Origin: Flavobacteriales bacterium CG_4_9_14_3_um_filter_32_8
GTDB taxonomy: Bacteria; Bacteroidota; Bacteroidia; Flavobacteriales_E; Vicingaceae
DNA length: 11,109 nt
Assembly (NCBI GenBank): GCA_002790175.1
Contig: PFUQ01000187.1
Coordinates: 1 to 11,109, forward strand
Reading direction: 5' to 3'
Shown: positions 6,953 to 11,109 of the stretch, piece after piece
Layout of the letters: each line of letters opens with the position of its first letter
How positions within the stretch are numbered: the first letter of the stretch is position 1
The notes under the pieces: model-generated
Database searches by the model: none
Told to the model about the DNA's origin: nothing
Seen by the model: the letters and a program-made list of their open reading frames with translations, nothing else
Position numbers and translations under genes: made by a program

Positions 6953-7999
6953 TTAAATGATTAAAGTTTTTTCGGGAGTGGATATTTTATCTTTTTTTCC
7001 ACTTAAACTTTTTGGTATTCTACCATTTCTTAAAGTTTCTGAGCGAAGTTGTCTTCCAACAATTCGTTCCACCATTTTGCCTGTTTCTAATATTTTATCA
7101 ATATCTAGTCCAGTATCAATTCCCATTTCGTCCATCATCACTACCATGTCTTCTGTTTGAACCAACCCAACAGCACTAGCATCTTTGTAATAATAAGCTC
7201 CTGTTCCAGAAACAGGGCTTCCATCAACAAAATTAGCCGGCTGACCACCTAAACCTCCTAAAGCTGATTCAAAATTGGTCATTCCTGCTTGTAATGCAGC
7301 CAACACATTGGCTGTTCCCCATCCTCTGGTTACATGAAAATGAGCGATGTGCTTTTGTGGATTTTGTACCCTATCTAACAACATTGAAAAATAATCATAC
7401 ACTCTATTTGGTGCAGCAGAACCATCATGATCGGCATGTTCTACATCGTTTGCACCAATGGCTAACCATCGTTCTGCAAATTCTACAGCTTTTTTCATCT
7501 CTGTTGGTCCTTCCATTGGACAACCCCAAATGGTGCTTACAGTTCCATTCACCTTCATTCCAGCAGCATGAGCCATAGGAATGTACTTTTCGCACATTTT
7601 CCAATAATCAGCTAGCGATAATCCAGAATTTTTAATGTGATGTGTTTCGGAAGTAGAAACCATAAATAAAATTCGATCGGGTCCATATCCCTCTAACTTA
7701 GCTTGTATTGCCCTTTCAACTGCTCTCTCACGAATAGTAACCGCTGTTAAACTAACTCCACTTAACAAATGTTGAACATTTTTACTGGTTCTAATTCCTT
7801 TAAACAATAAATCGGCATCTTTAAATTGCGGCATTCCTTTTGGGTTTCCAAAATTAGTGACTTCTAAATGCTTCACCCCAGCTAAAATAAGTTGTTCTAA
7901 CACCCATAGTTTAGCTTCAGTTGGAATAAACTTTTCTTCGTGTTGAAAACCATCTCTAACGGTAATATCACCAATGGTTACTTTTTTTGGATAATTCAT
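6953..7999 (-). CDS. Divergent HMGL-like (DRE-TIM metallolyase superfamily) protein, substrate unknown
   Basis: This is a 348-residue TIM-barrel protein related to HMG-CoA lyase and pyruvate carboxyltransferase families. It keeps GDITVRDGFQHE (10-21; Arg15, Asp16), NFGNPKGMPQ (49-58), the metal-binding HFH (220-222) followed by TRGWGTANVLAALQAG, and GGLGG (248-252). Two deviations stand out. The residue after GGLGG is Gln253 where lyases have the catalytic Cys (GGLGGCP). The DTIG loop is replaced by ADHDGSAAP (189-197). A segment rich in Tyr (GAYYYKD, 267-273) follows, and the tail has extra residues to 348. It is the first gene of the operon, 2 bp before the HMG-CoA lyase. The pair could form a hetero-oligomer or act on different acyl-CoAs or keto acids. 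The fold is secure, but the reaction is unknown and the standard lyase mechanism looks unlikely. Confidence 0.85.
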   Translation of the reverse strand: MNYPKKVTIGDITVRDGFQHEEKFIPTEAKLWVLEQLILAGVKHLEVTNFGNPKGMPQFKDADLLFKGIRTSKNVQHLLSGVSLTAVTIRERAVERAIQAKLEGYGPDRILFMVSTSETHHIKNSGLSLADYWKMCEKYIPMAHAAGMKVNGTVSTIWGCPMEGPTEMKKAVEFAERWLAIGANDVEHADHDGSAAPNRVYDYFSMLLDRVQNPQKHIAHFHVTRGWGTANVLAALQAGMTNFESALGGLGGQPANFVDGSPVSGTGAYYYKDASAVGLVQTEDMVVMMDEMGIDTGLDIDKILETGKMVERIVGRQLRSETLRNGRIPKSLSGKKDKISTPEKTLII

Positions 8000-8058
8000 G
8001 GTTATCTTGTTTTTTAATTTTGGATTAGAAAATTATTAACTATTCTTTAATTATTTAA

Positions 8059-8157
8059 CCGCAAAGCACACAAAGATAGTACAAAGAATGTTATTTCTTT
8101 TCTTAATAATTCAAAAATTCAACTCTTTTTTTTGTGAATTCTCCAAATTCTTTGCGG
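8059..8157. repeat. CGCAAAG-type repeat with nested inverted arms, overlapping the pyrD 3' end
   Basis: On the + strand, CGCAAAG (8060-8066), CACAAAG (8069-8075) and TACAAAG (8080-8086) are spaced 9 and 11 bases apart. CCGCAAAG (8059-8066) has an exact reverse complement CTTTGCGG (8150-8157), and the inner CACAAA (8069-8074) has one at TTTGTG (8131-8136). The nested arms enclose the pyrD stop at 8119. CGCAAAG/ACAAAG tracts are, from memory, frequent between genes in Bacteroidota genomes. This may be a dispersed repeat or a long-range hairpin. Confidence 0.5.
8071..8078 (-). promoter_or_regulatory. Candidate -7 element (TATCTTTG) for the HMGL operon
   Basis: TATCTTTG on the - strand fits TAnnTTTG and lies 72 bases upstream of the ATG at 7999. 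No TTG is found at the expected -33 position, and the motif overlaps the CAAAG repeats, so it may be coincidental. Confidence 0.35.
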
Positions 8158-9198
8158 ATATTTTTTATTTTTTTCTACAATTGCTTTATTTATTTTCTTT
8201 ACCAAAACTGGTCCTTCATAAATAAAACCTGTATAAATTTGTATTAAATCTGCTCCAGCATTTAATTTTTCTAAAGCATCCTCTGGCGACTGAATTCCTC
8301 CAACTCCTATAATTGGAAATGCTTTGTTTGATTTTTCTGCCAAATATCGGATAACATCTGTCGAACGGTTTTTTAATGGCAAACCACTTAAACCTCCATT
8401 GGCTATTGCTTCGATGGTTTTTTTATCCGTTTTTAAATTTTCTCTGGAAGTAGTAGTGTTGGTAGCAATAATACCATCAATTTTTGTTTGAGCAACCAAT
8501 TCAATAATTTCATCCAATTGACTGTTGTTTAAATCTGGTGCAATTTTAAGTAAAATAGGTTTTGGGTGTTGATGAGTGGTGTTGATTCGTTTTAGTTCAC
8601 CTAATAAAGCGAGTAGGAAAGGAGTATCTTGCAATTTGGTTAAATCTTTCACATTCGGACAACTTACATTCACCACAAAATAATCAACATAATCGTGTAA
8701 AATTTTAAAATCGAAAAGATAATCAGCAAATGCATCATCGTTTGGAGTAGCTGTATTTTTACCAATGTTTCCACCGATAATGAGATTTGTTTTTCTATTT
8801 TTTAATCGCTTCACTGCATCTTCAACTCCCAAATTGTTAAATCCCATTCGGTTAATCAATCCTTCATCTTTTGTAATTCTAAACAAGCGTGGTTTTGGGT
8901 TGCCTATTTGTGCTTTTGGAGTTAATGTTCCTATTTCTATAAAACCAAACCCAAAGTTGGCTAATTCGTTAAACCAACGTGCATCTTTATCGAATCCAGC
9001 AGCTAAACCAACAGGATTTTTAAATGTTAATCCAAAAAGTTTTCGTTCTAAATGGGGATGTTCATAAACATAACAACTTCTCAATAAAAATGAAAACCCA
9101 GGAATAGCAGAGAAAAATGTTAATAAGTCAGTAATGAAATAGTGCACCTTTTCGGGTTGAAACAAGAATAAAAAAGGTTTTATTAAATACTTGTACAT
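8119..9198 (-). CDS. pyrD: Quinone-type dihydroorotate dehydrogenase (PyrD)
   Basis: This enzyme oxidises dihydroorotate to orotate, the fourth step of pyrimidine synthesis, using FMN and, for this membrane-associated type, quinone. The numbering here counts from the upstream ATG at 9201, which gives 360 residues. I prefer the second ATG (9198), because MYKYLIKPFLF matches family N-termini and a promoter element lies immediately upstream. Motifs include an N-terminal membrane-association helix region (3-45), KNPVGLAAGFDKD (61-73), EIGTLTPKAQIGNPKPR (89-105), INRMGFNN (116-123), GGNIGKN (143-149), NVSCPN (178-183), LLKIAPDL (217-224), ATNTTTSRE (246-254), GGLSGLPLKNRS (269-280) and GVGGIQS (299-305). 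The long N-terminus and overall pattern are class 2, yet residue 181 is Cys, where class 2 enzymes usually have Ser and class 1 have Cys. The last 16 or so residues are basic and lie in a repeat-like DNA stretch. Function is very secure. Confidence 0.95.
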   Translation of the reverse strand: MYKYLIKPFLFLFQPEKVHYFITDLLTFFSAIPGFSFLLRSCYVYEHPHLERKLFGLTFKNPVGLAAGFDKDARWFNELANFGFGFIEIGTLTPKAQIGNPKPRLFRITKDEGLINRMGFNNLGVEDAVKRLKNRKTNLIIGGNIGKNTATPNDDAFADYLFDFKILHDYVDYFVVNVSCPNVKDLTKLQDTPFLLALLGELKRINTTHQHPKPILLKIAPDLNNSQLDEIIELVAQTKIDGIIATNTTTSRENLKTDKKTIEAIANGGLSGLPLKNRSTDVIRYLAEKSNKAFPIIGVGGIQSPEDALEKLNAGADLIQIYTGFIYEGPVLVKKINKAIVEKNKKYPQRIWRIHKKKS

Positions 9199-9203
9199 CA
9201 TTG

Positions 9204-9211
9204 CAAAAGTA
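9204..9211 (-). promoter_or_regulatory. -7 element (TACTTTTG) directly before the pyrD start
   Basis: TACTTTTG on the - strand fits TAnnTTTG exactly and ends 6 bases before the second pyrD ATG. Transcription would begin at or next to that ATG, giving a leaderless or nearly leaderless mRNA. No TTG -33 box is seen at the usual distance. The match may be chance, but the pattern TTTGCA followed by ATG is one I associate with Bacteroidota promoters. Confidence 0.45.
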
Positions 9212-9223
9212 CGAATTGAAATT

Positions 9224-9664
9224 TTAAGGAGATGAATTTAAGGTGAAGAAATTAGTCAAAATTTTTAGGAGTGAAAAGTTGTTGGAATTATTAGTCACAC
9301 TAAATTTCTTGATGAGATTTACCAATGAGCAAAGTTTTTTAGTAGGGAACAATATCCTATAAATTTTTTCAAAAAAGTCAATAACCACCTGCAACCATCT
9401 AGGAATTTGACGTTGTATTTTTTCGTCAAACTCATCATCAATATTCTTGTTTGAATATTCGTTTTTATACGTTGTTGGTACATCGTCTGCTGCAAAAAAT
9501 GGATTAAAAAATCGGTAAGTTACCGCTAATAGCTTTTCAAGTTGTTGGTCAAAAATGTTAAGTTTATCTTTACTTGAATTTAAGTTTATTTTTTCCTTTT
9601 TCAACACTTTTAAATAATATTCTTTAGAAGTTTGATAAGTTTCTTTAGTGCTGTAATTTTTCAT
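9224..9664 (-). CDS. Small lysine-rich protein of unknown function upstream of pyrD
   Basis: I do not recognise this protein. The frame is open from 9691, but I prefer the ATG at 9664 (MKNYSTKETYQTSKEYY, 146 residues), because the nine codons upstream (MFICIKIDV) sit in promoter-like AT-rich DNA. It has no signal peptide. A charged, probably helical first half (KEYYLKVLKKEKINL) leads to an aromatic segment (VTYRFFNPFFAADD). A second amphipathic stretch (IPRWLQVVIDFFEKIYRILFP) could lie on a membrane. The tail is rich in Asn, Leu and Phe. It precedes pyrD by about 22-25 bp on the same strand and may be cotranscribed, although pyrD has its own promoter-like element. It could be a fast-evolving orphan. 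Length and absence of stops support coding; function is unknown. Confidence 0.6.
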   Translation of the reverse strand: MKNYSTKETYQTSKEYYLKVLKKEKINLNSSKDKLNIFDQQLEKLLAVTYRFFNPFFAADDVPTTYKNEYSNKNIDDEFDEKIQRQIPRWLQVVIDFFEKIYRILFPTKKLCSLVNLIKKFSVTNNSNNFSLLKILTNFFTLNSSP

Positions 9665-9715
9665 AACATCTATTTTTATACAAATAAACAAGCAACTTTT
9701 GATAATATTTTTACG

Positions 9716-9808
9716 TTTAAGTGATAGTTACACTTGAATTTTAATTTAAGCTGAATTAAATTTGCGTTACTTAAATTTAAGTTATATATTTAAGCGTTTA
9801 AATTTAAA
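9716..9808 (+). promoter_or_regulatory. Operator-like array of palindromes and TTTAAG boxes in the divergent promoter region
   Basis: TTTAAG occurs at 9716, 9745, 9776 and 9789, the first three being 29 and 31 bases apart (about three helical turns). AAGTG (9719-9723) and CACTT (9731-9735) form a 17-base dyad over the -33 box. ACTTAAATTTAAGT (9769-9782) is a perfect 14-bp palindrome at the expected transcription start. TTTAAATTTAAA (9797-9808) is a 12-bp palindrome touching the ATG. The layout suggests a repressor or autoregulator. AT-rich DNA makes some of this likely by chance. Confidence 0.45.
9734..9764 (+). promoter_or_regulatory. Bacteroidota-type promoter for the 371-residue protein gene
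   Basis: TTG (9734-9736) is separated by 20 bases from TAAATTTG (9757-9764). This matches the Bacteroidota sigma-factor consensus of TTG at -33 and TAnnTTTG at -7 in both sequence and spacing. Transcription would start near 9768-9771, giving a leader of about 37-40 bases before the ATG at 9808. It is the most complete promoter in the window. Confidence 0.75.
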
Positions 9809-10923
9809 TGATGATCAAACGATATACATTTTTAACTCCTCCTTTTCATTATGTGTTGGAAAATGCATCCAAAATGGTGAGCGGATTAGAAAAATGTATT
9901 GCCGTGTTTTATAATAAAACTACTAAGAACATTGAGGTGTTGAGTTTTGAAAAAGAGCTCACTCCCTTAATTTCTGAAGATGCTACTTTTATTGAAAACC
10001 TTCGGAAATCGAAAAAAATAGCCAATTGGATTTCGATAAATCAAGTTCCTTTTGAAGTATCTAATCAAGAAAATGGTCAATTAACTTTGGCTGACGAAGA
10101 AAAAAATTCGGTATTGGAACTTCGATTTTTAAACGATTTTGATGAAAATTACGATGTACTTTACTTTTATTTTAAAAATAACATCTCTAATTTTAAATTA
10201 TCAAGCACCAACGAAGCAATGGCGGTAACTGTTAAGGAAGTCATTCAGAATATCTTATACAACCAAATTCAACTCATTATAGCATCTAATAAAAGCGATG
10301 CAGCCATTCACCAAAAAATTGCAAAAACCTATAACGACAGTCATTTGCAGGGAAAAATTAACCAATTGGAAAAAGAACGATTGGAGCAGGCAAAATCAAC
10401 TTATTTTTATCTCCTAAATAAATTAACGCTAAAAGAGGATATTGAATTTATTTTAGCCAACGATGCTATTGCTAAACTGAATGATTTAAGGCTGTCCTTA
10501 GACAAAATAGAGAGAATTTTAACCAATAGTTTAGAAATTATTTTAAATAAATATGCACCGTCTAATTTTTACGAAATATCGGTAAACGATTTAGTCCTTA
10601 ATAGTTTTATCAACCAACCAACTCTAACTATAAAACAAGAAAATTTAAACAAAACACAGTTGTTTTTAGATAAGTACGAAGCGGCTGCTAAAATTCTACT
10701 AACAAAAAACGAACGAATTACTGGTTTAAATATTGGCGAGCAATGTTTTCCAAGAGTTTCCCCAGCAGCTATATCGGATGTGTTAAAAAAACACCACAAA
10801 AAAATAAATAACTTATTTCAGCAATATCCTGAGCGTTGGTCTATTATTCGCACTAAGTTTAAACCAGTTGTTCATATCTACGAACGATCGATTCATGAAA
10901 ACCAAGTACAGAGAGGAGCTTAA
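9808..10923 (+). CDS. 371-residue protein of unknown function, possible regulator with C-terminal DNA-binding-like domain
   Basis: I cannot assign a named family. The protein has no signal peptide and is probably cytosolic. The first part (about 10-160) alternates strands and helices (CIAVFYNKTTKNIEVL, VLYFYFKNNISNF, then a long helix AVTVKEVIQNILYNQIQ), which could be a GAF-like sensory domain. Residues about 165-250 are charged and helical (INQLEKERLEQAKSTYFYLLNKL) and may form a coiled coil or dimer interface. The C-terminal part (about 286-350) has LDKYEAAAKILL, ITGLNIGEQCFPRVSPAAISDVLKK spread over 304-328, then HHKKINNLF and YPERWSIIRTKF. It resembles a compact helix-turn-helix segment with basic residues, which would fit a transcription regulator. 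ATG 9808 and ATG 9811 are both possible starts. A strong promoter with palindromes lies directly upstream, consistent with autoregulation. Coding is certain; the regulator role is inference. Confidence 0.8.
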   Translation: MMIKRYTFLTPPFHYVLENASKMVSGLEKCIAVFYNKTTKNIEVLSFEKELTPLISEDATFIENLRKSKKIANWISINQVPFEVSNQENGQLTLADEEKNSVLELRFLNDFDENYDVLYFYFKNNISNFKLSSTNEAMAVTVKEVIQNILYNQIQLIIASNKSDAAIHQKIAKTYNDSHLQGKINQLEKERLEQAKSTYFYLLNKLTLKEDIEFILANDAIAKLNDLRLSLDKIERILTNSLEIILNKYAPSNFYEISVNDLVLNSFINQPTLTIKQENLNKTQLFLDKYEAAAKILLTKNERITGLNIGEQCFPRVSPAAISDVLKKHHKKINNLFQQYPERWSIIRTKFKPVVHIYERSIHENQVQRGA

Positions 10924-11064
10924 TTTTTATTTCCCCTTTAAAAAGTGGGGCGTTATTGAAGCAGCTCTTTCGCTTATTAACTTTCGCTAAAAGGTTGGAA
11001 ACTCGAAATGATATTTTTAAATGACTTTCTTTCTTAAGGTGGGTTCTAAAAATTGATTCGCATC
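10924..11064. other. Intergenic region after the 371-residue protein gene
   Basis: No gene is supported here. CCCC (10933-10936) and GGGG (10947-10950) flank an A/T-rich 10-base centre just after the stop. This could be a weak hairpin, but it lacks a T-run. CTTTCGCT is repeated directly at 10967-10974 and 10981-10988. Confidence 0.4.
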
Positions 11065-11101
11065 AAAATTTTCATAGTTTTTTAGAGACAATGAAAATTT
11101 T
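11065..11101. repeat. Inverted repeat / hairpin at the right edge
   Basis: AAAATTTTCATAGT (11065-11078) and ACAATGAAAATTTT (11088-11101) pair over 14 positions with one mismatch around a 9-base loop. The 11 outer pairs are perfect. It is very AT-rich, so it is weak as RNA but clear as a dyad. Its role cannot be judged because the window ends here. Confidence 0.6.
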
Positions 11102-11109
11102 TGAAACAC

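Noticed and set aside
7294..7578. Open + strand frame of 94 codons
   Set aside because: It lies wholly antisense to the conserved HMGL-like gene and has a His/Leu-rich composition typical of a shadow frame.
6048..7999. Link between the HMGL pair and the B12 locus, for example a B12-dependent pathway
   Set aside because: HMG-CoA lyases do not use B12, the operon lies upstream of the riboswitch promoter, and a weak terminator separates them.
8765..9067. Open + strand frame of 100 codons
   Set aside because: It is antisense to the conserved pyrD coding region and shows no protein features of its own.
10924..11109. CRISPR, tRNA or attachment site in the right-hand gap
   Set aside because: Only two copies of an 8-base direct repeat and weak dyads are present; there is no cloverleaf or integrase nearby.

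Overview
The window looks like a chromosomal segment of a member of the Bacteroidota, most likely a flavobacterial-type organism. The DNA is AT-rich. Two secreted proteins end in type IX secretion (T9SS) type A sorting domains. Several upstream regions carry the Bacteroidota promoter -7 element TAnnTTTG. The PyrD and HMG-CoA lyase sequences are of the kind I know from Flavobacteriia. No mobile element, CRISPR array, rRNA or tRNA was seen.

Region 1 (about 1-5570, almost all on the - strand) is a vitamin B12 acquisition locus. A cobalamin riboswitch (5401-5560) precedes four tightly packed genes, read from right to left. They are a DUF4465 (BtuH-like) protein with a T9SS tail, a second T9SS-tailed surface protein of unknown role, a BtuB-like TonB-dependent receptor, and a YncE/DUF5074-type beta-propeller lipoprotein (BtuG-like). 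The last reading frame is intact except for one in-frame TAA at codon 73, so it is either a fresh pseudogene or a sequence error. The likely division of labour is that the riboswitch senses cell B12, the surface proteins capture corrinoid, and BtuB imports it across the outer membrane. The second surface protein is the best candidate here for an uncharacterised corrinoid-handling component. A 3' fragment of a + strand gene and a possible terminator lie at the left edge.

Region 2 (5671-8078, - strand) is a three-gene operon. It holds two tandem DRE-TIM metallolyase family proteins and a small unknown protein. One metallolyase is a conventional Bacteroidota HMG-CoA lyase. The other is a divergent paralogue lacking the catalytic cysteine. 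HMG-CoA lyase points to leucine or ketone-body metabolism; the partner's reaction is unknown.

Region 3 (8119-9664, - strand) holds a small unknown protein followed by pyrD, a membrane-type dihydroorotate dehydrogenase of pyrimidine synthesis. PyrD has a Cys at the catalytic-base position that is usually Ser in class 2 enzymes. Its start lies almost on top of a promoter-like element, and its 3' end lies inside a CGCAAAG-type repeat.

Region 4 (9700-11109, + strand) holds a 371-residue unknown protein with a C-terminal segment that may bind DNA. It is preceded by a good Bacteroidota promoter surrounded by palindromes and repeated TTTAAG boxes, which suggests regulated or autoregulated expression. 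The right edge is non-coding with a hairpin.
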